Below are positions 1-6,406 of a stretch of DNA of 7,184 nt, in pieces. This DNA is from Gammaproteobacteria bacterium (GTDB lineage: Bacteria; Pseudomonadota; Gammaproteobacteria; GCA-001735895). The notes under the pieces are model-generated. The model was given only the letters and a program-made list of their open reading frames with translations. It was not told where the DNA came from and did no database searches. Location: assembly GCA_029864065.1 (NCBI GenBank), contig JAOTUD010000129.1, positions 1-7,184 on the forward strand, written 5' to 3'. Position numbers and translations under genes: made by a program. Position 1 is the first letter of the stretch. The number at the start of each line of letters is the position of its first letter.

Positions 1-316
1 CAGCGCGAAGCTGCCGAGCCAGGCCTCGCCAGCCAACGTGGGCACGATCCAGCTTGCCAATTTCGTCAATCCGACCGGCCTGCAGCCGATCGGCGAAAAC
101 CTCTACGTCGAATCTGCCGCCAGCGGCGCCGCGCAGGAGGGGACTCCCGGACAAACCGGGCTCGGGCGCCTGCGCCAGGGCTCGCTGGAAGGCTCCAATG
201 TCAACATCGTCGAGGAAATGGTCAGCATGATCGAAACCCAGCGAGCCTACGAAATGAACTCGAAGCTGATCGCGACCGCCGATGGCATGTTGCAATACCT
301 CAACAATAATACCTAG
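1..316 (+). CDS. flgG: FlgG, flagellar distal rod protein (C-terminal part, cut by the left edge)
   Basis: Reading from base 2, 104 codons remain before the TAG at 314-316, about the last 40% of a protein that is normally near 260 residues. The visible part carries the FlgG hallmarks: an FVNPTGLQPIGENLY segment, a GxxTPGxxGLGxLxQGxLEGSNV stretch, and the C-terminal rod/hook helix with VEEMVSMIETQRAYEMNSK, which packs in the axial coiled-coil core. FlgG forms the distal rod, exported by the flagellar type III apparatus, and is the segment that passes through the P and L rings encoded just downstream. The gene ends 8 bases before flgH, and its stop codon overlaps the flgH Shine-Dalgarno. FlgE and FlgF share the C-terminal helix, but the long GENLY and SNVNIVEEMV context and the position directly before flgH favour FlgG. 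The start lies outside the window. Confidence 0.96.
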   Translation, partial: SAKLPSQASPANVGTIQLANFVNPTGLQPIGENLYVESAASGAAQEGTPGQTGLGRLRQGSLEGSNVNIVEEMVSMIETQRAYEMNSKLIATADGMLQYLNNNT

Positions 317-324
317 GTGACGTC

Positions 325-1014
325 ATGACCGAATCGCCCAAGTTGCTTTTGCCGCTGTTGCTGATCGCGCTCGCCGGCGGCTGTTCGCAGACCCAGCTCG
401 TGGTGCAACCGGACCCGCAGTACGCGCCGGTGGACCTGAACGCGATCGAGTTCAAACCCGAACCCAACGGCTCGATTTTCCAGACCGGCCGCTCGGTGCG
501 GCTGTTCGAGGACAACAAGGCCTTCCGCATCGGCGATGTCCTCAGCGTAACCCTGTCGGAGTCGACCAATGCCTCCAAATCCGCGGCGACCAGCACCGCC
601 AAGGATGACGAAATCGATATCGGCGCATCGGCGATTTTCGGCAGCAGCGGGCCGACCATTAACGGCAACGCGGCGTTGACCAACAGCCTGAGCAGCGAGC
701 GCGATTTTACCGGCAGCGGCGATAGCGCACAAAGCAACAGCCTGAGCGGCGAGATCGCGGTGACCGTGACCGACATTTTACCGAGCGGCAACCTCGTGGT
801 TCGCGGCGAAAAAATTATCGGCCTGAACCAGGGATCCGAGTTTATCCGTATCTCCGGGCTGGTGCGGCCGCAGGACGTCAGCTCTGAAAATATCGTCATG
901 TCGCGCAAGATCGCGAACTCGAGAATTTTTTATGGCGGCGGAGGCGTTATTGCCGAGTCCAATACCAGGGGCTGGTTGTCGCGCTTTTTCGACAGCCCGT
1001 TGTTTCCGCTCTAG
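325..1014 (+). CDS. flgH: FlgH, flagellar L-ring lipoprotein
   Basis: The 229-residue product (E. coli FlgH is about 232) builds the outer-membrane L ring, the bushing around the distal rod. It has a short lipoprotein signal: a hydrophobic run at residues 7-17 ending in LAGGC, giving Cys20 as the lipidated residue; the -3 residue is Ala rather than the usual Leu, and the N-terminal region has one Lys and one Glu before the hydrophobic core. Conserved family stretches follow: a RLFEDNKAFRIGDVLSV block near 59-75, a Ser/Ala/Asn-rich central region about 78-140, and the strong C-terminal block with SGEIAVTVTDILPSGNLVVR (141-160), GEKIIGLNQGSEFIRISG (161-178) and the terminal GWLSRFF (216-222). 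The ATG is supported by AGGTGA at 315-320, four bases upstream, overlapping the flgG stop. The gap to flgI is 9 bases. FlgH and FlgI are normally co-expressed, and export through the general Sec/Lol route fits the lipobox. Confidence 0.97.
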   Translation: MTESPKLLLPLLLIALAGGCSQTQLVVQPDPQYAPVDLNAIEFKPEPNGSIFQTGRSVRLFEDNKAFRIGDVLSVTLSESTNASKSAATSTAKDDEIDIGASAIFGSSGPTINGNAALTNSLSSERDFTGSGDSAQSNSLSGEIAVTVTDILPSGNLVVRGEKIIGLNQGSEFIRISGLVRPQDVSSENIVMSRKIANSRIFYGGGGVIAESNTRGWLSRFFDSPLFPL

Positions 1015-1023
1015 GAGCCTGAC

Positions 1024-2127
1024 ATGAAACGTAAAAAAATTGTTATCCTATTGATTTTAATGGGATTTATGCAACCGGTCTGGGCCGAGCGCATCAAGGA
1101 CATCACGTCGATCAAGGGCGTGCGCAGCAACCAGCTGGTCGGCTATGGACTGGTGGTCGGCCTCGATGGATCGGGTGACCAGACCTCGCAAACGCCGTTC
1201 ACGGTGCAAAGCCTGAAGAGCATGTTGTCGCAGTACGGCATTTCGCTGCCGCCGAACGTCAACCCCCAGGTCAAGAACGTTGCCGCGGTGTCGGTGCACG
1301 CCGACCTGCCACCGTTCGCGAAGATCGGCCAGACCATCGACATTACCGTGTCCTCGCTCGGCAACGCCAAGAGCCTGCGCGGAGGCAGCCTGTTGATGAC
1401 CCCGCTCAAAGGTGCCGACGGCAATATCTACGCGATGGCGCAGGGCAACCTGATCGTCGGCGGGCTCGGCGTCGAGGGCGCCGACGGTTCGTCGGTCACG
1501 ATCAACATCCCAAGCGTCGGCCGGATTCCGAGCGGGGCCAGTATCGAGCGTGAAATCGCCAACCCTTTCGCCTCGGGCGACAAGATTACGCTGCATCTGA
1601 CACGCTCTGATTTCACCACCGCGAAGCGGCTAGCCGATACCATCAACCAGGTCCTCGGCCCGAATAATGCGCGCGCCCAGGATAGCGTGACGGTTGCGAT
1701 CAACGCACCGCAGGACGTGTCGCAGCGCGTCGGATTCATGTCGTTTATCGAAAATCTCGAGTTCCAGCCAGGCGAGGCGCCGGCCAGGGTGATTATCAAC
1801 TCGCGTTCGGGCACGGTCGTAATCGGCAACCACGTCAAGGTTTATTCCGCCGCGGTGTCGCACGGCAACCTGAGCGTGACCATTACTAATACCGTCGACG
1901 TCACACAGCCCGGCCCGTTCAGCGGCGGCACGACTACCGAAAACGTGCAATCGGATATCGAGGTGAGCGCCGAAAGCAACCGCATGTTTCGCTTTCCGCA
2001 AGGGGTAACCCTGAGCGAGATCGTGCGCGCGGTAAACCAGGTCGGCGCGTCGCCGGGCGACCTGGTCGCGATCCTCGAATCGCTCAAGCAGGTCGGCGCC
2101 CTGAGCGCGGAACTGATCGTGATTTAA
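1024..2127 (+). CDS. flgI: FlgI, flagellar P-ring protein
   Basis: The 367-residue product (E. coli about 365) forms the periplasmic P ring in the peptidoglycan layer. A classic Sec signal peptide is visible: MKRKK, a hydrophobic core at residues 6-16, and a VWA cleavage site, so the mature protein should begin at Glu22 (ERIKDI). Family landmarks include [20 protein letters not shown] (23-42), VVGLDGSGD (44-52), [10 protein letters not shown] (59-68), [15 protein letters not shown] (85-99), [20 protein letters not shown] (102-121), [18 protein letters not shown] (256-268) and the C-terminal [20 protein letters not shown]. The start is supported by AGGAG at 1013-1017, which overlaps the flgH stop. 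The coding region for the signal peptide is AT-rich compared with the rest, as is common. Odd point: there is no cysteine in the whole protein, whereas E. coli FlgI is stabilised by a DsbA-made disulfide. Confidence 0.98.
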   Translation: MKRKKIVILLILMGFMQPVWAERIKDITSIKGVRSNQLVGYGLVVGLDGSGDQTSQTPFTVQSLKSMLSQYGISLPPNVNPQVKNVAAVSVHADLPPFAKIGQTIDITVSSLGNAKSLRGGSLLMTPLKGADGNIYAMAQGNLIVGGLGVEGADGSSVTINIPSVGRIPSGASIEREIANPFASGDKITLHLTRSDFTTAKRLADTINQVLGPNNARAQDSVTVAINAPQDVSQRVGFMSFIENLEFQPGEAPARVIINSRSGTVVIGNHVKVYSAAVSHGNLSVTITNTVDVTQPGPFSGGTTTENVQSDIEVSAESNRMFRFPQGVTLSEIVRAVNQVGASPGDLVAILESLKQVGALSAELIVI

Positions 2128-2139
2128 CCGGAAGAAATC

Positions 2140-3162
2140 ATGGCGATTAACACTGGAACAGATTTTTTCCTTGATTTTCAGCAATTTGGCGAGTTGAAAC
2201 TGCGCGCGCGCGATGCTTCCAGCGACGCCGCACAAGCGGTGGCGCGCCAGTTCGAGGGCCTGTTGGTGCAGCAGATGCTGGCCGCGATGCGCTCCGCGTC
2301 CAGCATCGATAGCGGCCAGCAGAGTTCCTATCTGGAGTTTTACCAGGAAATGTACGACAAGCAGCTGGCGCAAACCATCGCCGGGCAGGATCGTCTCGGG
2401 GTGGCGAAGATGATCATGCAGCAAATTCCGGTGCAGGGAGATAGCGTCGCATCCACAACCGCGGAATCGGTTCTCGAAATGCCCCGGGTAGCGTCGCCCC
2501 TGGCACAGGGCGCTCCGGCCAACCTGGCCGCGCCTGACCTCGAAAAGGCTGCCGGCACCGAGCCCGCCCTGCCGACCGAACCCGACGGAGCGTTGGCCCA
2601 CAGGGTGCTCGATAACGATTTTGCCGAAATCAACCGCATCGAAAAAGCCAACAGTCGCTGGCAGCGTCCCGATTTGTTTGTCGCGGATATCTGGCCGCAG
2701 GCACGCTCTTCCGCGCAAAGCCTCGGTGTCAGCGCCGAATTGCTGGTTGCCCAGGCGGCGCTCGAAACCGGCTGGGGCAGGCACATGATGAAATTCGACG
2801 ACGGTCGCAGCAGCTACAACCTGTTCGGTATCAAGGCGGGTCCCGAATGGCAGGGCAGTTCGCTGCCTCGTGCCTCGCTGGAGTATCGCGACGGGATCCT
2901 GCAAAACCAGGTTTCACGATTCCGCGCCTATGCCTCGCCGGCGCAAAGCCTGGCCGATTATGTCGATTTCATTCAATCCAGCCCCCGCTACCGCGAAGCC
3001 CTCGACGCGGCGGGTAACGACGAAGCTTATATCCGCGCCATCCACGATGCCGGCTACGCCACCGATCCGCATTATGCCGACAAGGTCGTCGGCATTCTGA
3101 ACGGCGATTTGCTGCAGCGCTCGCTCGCAAGCCTCGACCAGGGAGTAACCGATCATGCCTGA
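2140..3162 (+). CDS. flgJ: FlgJ, rod cap protein with C-terminal peptidoglycan hydrolase (GH73 type)
   Basis: The 340-residue protein (E. coli 313) has the two-domain layout of beta/gammaproteobacterial FlgJ. Residues about 30-96 are the rod-cap domain (QFEGLLVQQMLAAMRSAS, then YQEMYDKQLAQTIAG and LGVAKMIMQQ). Residues about 97-170 form a Pro/Ala/Glu-rich linker that probably accounts for the extra length. Residues about 172-325 are the hydrolase: AQAALETGWGRHMM with the likely catalytic Glu209, SYNLFGIKAG (225-234), SLADYVDFIQSSPRY (270-284) and AGYATDPHYADKV (304-316). It has no Sec signal, as expected for a protein exported through the flagellar channel to the periplasm, where it caps the growing rod and cuts the cell wall. 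GGAAG at 2130-2134 supports the start, 12 bases after flgI. Its last eight bases overlap flgK, suggesting translational coupling. I could not place the second catalytic acid with certainty. Confidence 0.97.
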   Translation: MAINTGTDFFLDFQQFGELKLRARDASSDAAQAVARQFEGLLVQQMLAAMRSASSIDSGQQSSYLEFYQEMYDKQLAQTIAGQDRLGVAKMIMQQIPVQGDSVASTTAESVLEMPRVASPLAQGAPANLAAPDLEKAAGTEPALPTEPDGALAHRVLDNDFAEINRIEKANSRWQRPDLFVADIWPQARSSAQSLGVSAELLVAQAALETGWGRHMMKFDDGRSSYNLFGIKAGPEWQGSSLPRASLEYRDGILQNQVSRFRAYASPAQSLADYVDFIQSSPRYREALDAAGNDEAYIRAIHDAGYATDPHYADKVVGILNGDLLQRSLASLDQGVTDHA

Positions 3163-5077
3163 TATCCTCAGTACCGCGGTCAGCGGCCTGCTGGCGCACC
3201 AGCGCGCGCTTTCGACCACCAGCCATAATATCGCCAACGTCAATACGCCGGGCTACAGTCGCCAGACCGCGGAATTCACCACCAATCCGCCATCCTATTT
3301 TGGCGGCATTTACTACGGTAACGGGGTCAGTATCGAATCGGTCACGCGTTCCTACGACCAGTTCCTGACCCGCGAGGTCCGGGATACCACGTCGGCCTAC
3401 GGCGCGACGGAAATGTTCAGTCGGCTCGCGGGGCACATCGACGATGTGCTCGCGGACCCGCAGGGCGGGATTTCGCCGATGCTGCACGACTTTTTCGCAT
3501 CGGTGCAGGATGTCGCCGACGATCCGGCGTCGAGCACCGCGCGCTACGCGATGATCAATATGGCCGAGACCCTGACGAGCCGGTTCCAGGGTATCGATAA
3601 CCGTTTCACAGAGCTGCAGCAAAATACGGCCAGCGATATTCGCGAAACCGTCGACGAAATCAATACGCTGGTCGCGCAGATTCGCGATATCAATATCTCG
3701 CTCAACGAGCTGGCGCCTGCGGCCGCCTCGACCCAGCAAGCGGCGGACCTGCTCGACAAGCGCGACGCCTTGCTAAACCAGCTAGCGCAAAAGGTCGACA
3801 TCACCGTTATCGACGAGGGCGAAAACAACCTGTCGATCTTCATCGGCAATGGCCAGACCATGCTCAGCAACACCGCGGCCTTTACTCTCAGTGCGCAACC
3901 CGATATCAGCGACCCGACGCGCGACGTGATCGCATACAACGGCCTGATTACGGTTTATGACATCAGCGCCAACCTGAAAGGCGGCGAGCTCGGCGGCCTG
4001 CTCGATTTTCGTAACAACGTGCTGCAACCGACGCGTAACGCGCTGGGGCGCACCGCGATCGGCCTGGCCGAGACCTTCAACGCGCAGATGCGCGACGGCA
4101 TGGACCTGAACGGCAACCTGGGCCAGGATTTCTTCAGTTACAGCGCGCCGCAATCGATCGCGTTTGCCAGCAATATTGGCACGGCAACCGTATCCACCGT
4201 GGTCAGCGACGTCACCGCGCTGACTACCGATAACTACGAACTGGCCTTCGACGGCGCCAACTGGACCCTGACCTCGGACAGCGGCGGCAGCGCGACGGTC
4301 GCCAACGGCGCGCCGGCCACGCTGGTGTTCGAGGGCCTGACCCTGACCATCAACGGAGCCACCGCGGTGGCCGCCGATCGTTTCACGATCAAGCCGACGC
4401 TCGCCGGCGCCGGGAGTCTGCAGGTATTGACCAGCGACCCCGCAGAAATTGCCGCGGCGCTGCCGATCCGCAGCAGCGCATCGCTTGACAACCTGGGCAA
4501 TGCCGACATCAGCGCCGGTATCGTGACCGATGTTACCAACCCGAACCTGCTCAATACGGCGACGCTGACCTTCGACAATCCCCCGACCACCTTGCGCGCC
4601 GATGTCGACGTCGTGGTGGGCGGCGTGCCCTACCTGGCGGGCGCCGCGGTACCCTTCAGCAATAACATGGTGATCGATGCCAACGGCTGGCAGGTCAGCC
4701 TGAGCGGTGCGGCGCAGGCCGGCGACGTATTTACGCTGGAGTCGAACATCGGTGGCACCGGCGACAACCGAAACGCGCTCAATCTCGCCAACCTGCAGAA
4801 CAGGGGGATTTTCGACGGCGGCATCGCGACCTACCAGGAGGATTACGGCACGCTGGTGGGTTTTGTCGGCGCGCAGGCACAGTCCGCCGGAATCGAACTC
4901 GAGGCGCAGGAATCGCTGATGTTTCAGGCCATGGATCGACAATCTTCTAAAGTTTCGGTCAATCTGGACGAAGAAGCAGCTGATCTGGTTCGTTACCAGC
5001 AGGCTTACGAGGCAAGCGCGCGTTTGATCAGCACCGCTCAGATCCTGTTTGAAACCCTGCTCGATAGCGTAAGGTAA
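3155..5077 (+). CDS. flgK: FlgK, hook-filament junction protein 1 (HAP1)
   Basis: The 640-residue protein is larger than E. coli FlgK (547). FlgK joins the hook to FlgL and the filament and is secreted by the flagellar export apparatus. The N terminus has the rod/hook signature (ILSTAVSGLLAHQRALSTTS then NIANVNTPGYSRQ, residues 4-36). Residues about 80-310 are the helical D1-type core with DPASSTARYAM, AQIRDIN and DLLDKRDALLNQLA. The C terminus (about 600-640) has SVNLDEEAADLVRYQQAYEA and STAQILFETLL, which pairs with the N-terminal helix. The extra length lies in the middle: two beta-rich segments, about 359-415 (YELAFDGANW to DRFTIKPT) and about 467-531 (LTFDN to GDVFTLESN), resemble each other and one segment of FlgL. 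The ATG lies within the end of flgJ and is preceded by AGGGAG at 3140-3145. I see no separate sigma-28 site upstream, so it is probably read with the flg operon. Confidence 0.97.
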   Translation: MPDILSTAVSGLLAHQRALSTTSHNIANVNTPGYSRQTAEFTTNPPSYFGGIYYGNGVSIESVTRSYDQFLTREVRDTTSAYGATEMFSRLAGHIDDVLADPQGGISPMLHDFFASVQDVADDPASSTARYAMINMAETLTSRFQGIDNRFTELQQNTASDIRETVDEINTLVAQIRDINISLNELAPAAASTQQAADLLDKRDALLNQLAQKVDITVIDEGENNLSIFIGNGQTMLSNTAAFTLSAQPDISDPTRDVIAYNGLITVYDISANLKGGELGGLLDFRNNVLQPTRNALGRTAIGLAETFNAQMRDGMDLNGNLGQDFFSYSAPQSIAFASNIGTATVSTVVSDVTALTTDNYELAFDGANWTLTSDSGGSATVANGAPATLVFEGLTLTINGATAVAADRFTIKPTLAGAGSLQVLTSDPAEIAAALPIRSSASLDNLGNADISAGIVTDVTNPNLLNTATLTFDNPPTTLRADVDVVVGGVPYLAGAAVPFSNNMVIDANGWQVSLSGAAQAGDVFTLESNIGGTGDNRNALNLANLQNRGIFDGGIATYQEDYGTLVGFVGAQAQSAGIELEAQESLMFQAMDRQSSKVSVNLDEEAADLVRYQQAYEASARLISTAQILFETLLDSVR

Positions 5078-5079
5078 AC

Positions 5080-6279
5080 ATGAGAATTTCAACCCGTCAG
5101 ATTTATACGCAGGGCGTCGAGGCTTTTCAGCAGCAACAGCAGAAACTGGCGAAACTGCAGCAACAGATTTCAACCGGGGTGCGCCTGAACAAGCCATCCG
5201 ACGACCCCGCGGCCGCCTCCAAGGTACTGGAACTGGAGCAGAGCGTTTCAGCCAACCTGCAATACCAGGCCAACATAAACCTGGCGGAACAGCGCCTGAG
5301 CCAGCAGGATACCGTGCTCGCGAGTTATGCAAACCTGCTCAACCGCGTGCGCGAACTGGCGATACAGGCGAACAATGCCCCGGTCGATGCGGTGGCGCGA
5401 AGGGCTATCGCGGCCGAGATCGACGAGCGTCTGAACGAGCTCGTATCGTTGGCGAACACCACGGATGCAAACGGCGACTACCTGTTTGCCGGTTACCAGA
5501 ACGGCAGCGCGCCGTTTACCCCGGCCACCACCGGTTCCCGCGATCATGTCGCTTTCAGCGGCGACGACGGCGTCAGGGCGATCCAGATCAACGAAAACCG
5601 CCAGATCGACACCGATATCCCCGGTCGGCAGATTTTCATGGAAATTTCGTCGGCGGTAGCGCTGCGCGAAATACCCGCTGCCGGGAATGGCGGATCGGGC
5701 GTGATTGCGCCCGCCAGCGTCGTCGATGCGATTTCCTACGTGCCGGGCGATTACGAAATTCGCTTTACCGCGCCCGGTGTCTACGATGTCTTCGACGTAA
5801 CGCTCGGCGCCAACATCGTTACCGGCGCAAGCTACACCGACAGCCAGGATATCGATTTCCAGGGGATCAGAACATCGATTACCGGCGCGCCCGCGGCGGG
5901 TGACGTCTTCACGGTTGACGCCGGACAGTACCAGGATGTTTTTTCGATGGTGGCGAGCCTCTCGGAAAACCTCAAATCAGGCCCCACCGATGCGGTCCGG
6001 GCCGCCAATATCGCGCAGACGCTGGCCGATCTCGACAATGCGCTGGAAACCTCGCTGGACGCCCGCACCATCATCGGTGGACGACTCAACGCGCTGCAAA
6101 GCCAGCGTGACGAAAACGATGCGCAGATCCTGGTGACCCGATCCACGCTCAGTACCCTGCGCGATACCGATCTCGCCGAGGCCATCAGCCAGCTGACACT
6201 GGAGCAGACCACGCTGGATGCGGCACAGGCGGTGTTCGCGCGGATTACCAGCTCTTCGCTGTTTAACTTTCTGAAGTAG
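5080..6279 (+). CDS. flgL: FlgL, hook-filament junction protein 3 (HAP3)
   Basis: The 399-residue protein (E. coli about 317) is the second junction protein, stacked between FlgK and the first flagellin subunits. Its ends are flagellin-like: MRISTRQIYTQGVEAF, LQQQISTGVRLNKPSDDPAA (27-46), LSQQDTVLASYANLLNRVRELAIQ (73-96) and NTTDANGDYLFAGYQ (126-140) at the N side, and a C-terminal helix with IGGRLNALQSQRD (332-344), DTDLAEAISQLTLEQTTLDAAQ and the terminal SSLFNFL. The middle (about 215-285) holds an inserted beta-rich module, PGDYEIRF through FQGIRTSITGAPAAGDVFTV, that resembles the FlgK insertions and explains the extra length. The start follows the flgK stop by 2 bases. The ribosome site is modest (TAAGG, 5070-5074, 5 bases from ATG), so translation may depend on coupling to flgK. 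Flagellin itself is excluded because the true fliC with its own promoter follows. Confidence 0.96.
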   Translation: MRISTRQIYTQGVEAFQQQQQKLAKLQQQISTGVRLNKPSDDPAAASKVLELEQSVSANLQYQANINLAEQRLSQQDTVLASYANLLNRVRELAIQANNAPVDAVARRAIAAEIDERLNELVSLANTTDANGDYLFAGYQNGSAPFTPATTGSRDHVAFSGDDGVRAIQINENRQIDTDIPGRQIFMEISSAVALREIPAAGNGGSGVIAPASVVDAISYVPGDYEIRFTAPGVYDVFDVTLGANIVTGASYTDSQDIDFQGIRTSITGAPAAGDVFTVDAGQYQDVFSMVASLSENLKSGPTDAVRAANIAQTLADLDNALETSLDARTIIGGRLNALQSQRDENDAQILVTRSTLSTLRDTDLAEAISQLTLEQTTLDAAQAVFARITSSSLFNFLK

Positions 6280-6292
6280 CGAATAATTTTAC

Positions 6293-6319
6293 TAAAGTTT
6301 TTTCTCTCCCCGCCGCTAA
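6293..6319 (+). promoter_or_regulatory. Sigma-28 (FliA) promoter of the flagellin gene
   Basis: The -35 element TAAAGTTT occupies 6293-6300 and the -10 element GCCGCTAA occupies 6312-6319, with 11 bases between the two octamers (15 between TAAA and GCCG), which is the canonical spacing. Against the FliA consensus TAAAGTTT-N11-GCCGATAA only one base differs (C for A in the -10). Transcription should begin near 6325-6328. The position, 88 bases upstream of the fliC ATG (-10 end to start), fits a class-III late gene that is fired only after the hook is finished and the anti-sigma factor FlgM has been exported. An AT-rich tract (about 6281-6306) surrounds the -35. Confidence 0.93.
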
Positions 6320-6334
6320 AGCACTTGAGCGGGG
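6308..6334. repeat. Inverted repeat CCCCGC/GCGGGG across the sigma-28 -10 region
   Basis: CCCCGC at 6308-6313 is the exact reverse complement of GCGGGG at 6329-6334, with 15 bases between. It spans the -10 element and the likely transcription start. RNA reading through from flgL could fold here, but the RNA started at the sigma-28 promoter lacks the left arm. No T-run follows on either strand, so it does not look like an intrinsic terminator. It could be chance, a DNA-binding site or a readthrough-specific structure. Confidence 0.5.
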
Positions 6335-6360
6335 AATCCGGAAAAAGTCCGGACGACCCG
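6330..6360 (+). promoter_or_regulatory. Predicted 5' stem-loop in the fliC leader
   Basis: Near the 5' end of the predicted flagellin mRNA, TCCGGA (6337-6342) pairs with TCCGGA (6348-6353) around a 5-base AAAAG loop. An outer stem pairs CGGG (6330-6333) with CCCG (6357-6360) across a symmetric 3x3 internal loop (GAA against CGA) in which two tandem G-A pairs are possible. A strong structure at the very start of a flagellin message could protect it from 5'-dependent decay. There is no U-run after it, so it is not a terminator. The folding is deduced by eye only. Confidence 0.55.
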
Positions 6361-6373
6361 TAAATTAAATTCT

Positions 6374-6389
6374 GCGCTTGTTGAAGCGT
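6374..6389 (+). promoter_or_regulatory. Second small hairpin in the fliC leader, upstream of the ribosome site
   Basis: CGCTT (6375-6379) pairs with AAGCG (6384-6388) around a GTTG loop, and a G-U pair (6374/6389) can extend it. It ends six bases before the strong Shine-Dalgarno, leaving the ribosome site unpaired. It is short, so only moderately likely to be functional. Confidence 0.35.
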
Positions 6390-6395
6390 GTATTT

Positions 6396-6402
6396 AGGAG
6401 AG
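6396..6402 (+). promoter_or_regulatory. Strong ribosome binding site of fliC
   Basis: AGGAGAG lies four bases before the ATG at 6407 and is the longest purine match to the anti-Shine-Dalgarno in the window. It fixes the flagellin start and fits the very high expression expected of the filament subunit. It also contains a GGA, one of four in the leader. Confidence 0.85.
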
Positions 6403-6406
6403 AACA

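Noticed and set aside
41..57. GGCAC followed by TTGC, resembling a sigma-54 promoter
   Set aside because: Eight bases separate the two elements instead of the five needed, and it lies within flgG codons.
1630..2904. A 424-codon open frame on the minus strand across flgI and flgJ
   Set aside because: It crosses the boundary of two certain genes, has the same shadow-like composition and no recognisable domain.
4176..4190. TGGCAC in flgK as a possible sigma-54 half-site
   Set aside because: No TTGC at the required distance.
3782..5332. A 516-codon open frame on the minus strand across flgK and the start of flgL
   Set aside because: It lies opposite well-recognised flgK and flgL, its translation is rich in Arg, Gly, His and Val typical of the reverse complement of GC-rich coding DNA, and it resembles no family I know.
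6308..6334. Intrinsic terminator after flgL
   Set aside because: The GC-rich arms are there but no T-run follows on either strand; the T-rich tract precedes the stem on the + strand, and the element overlaps the sigma-28 -10.
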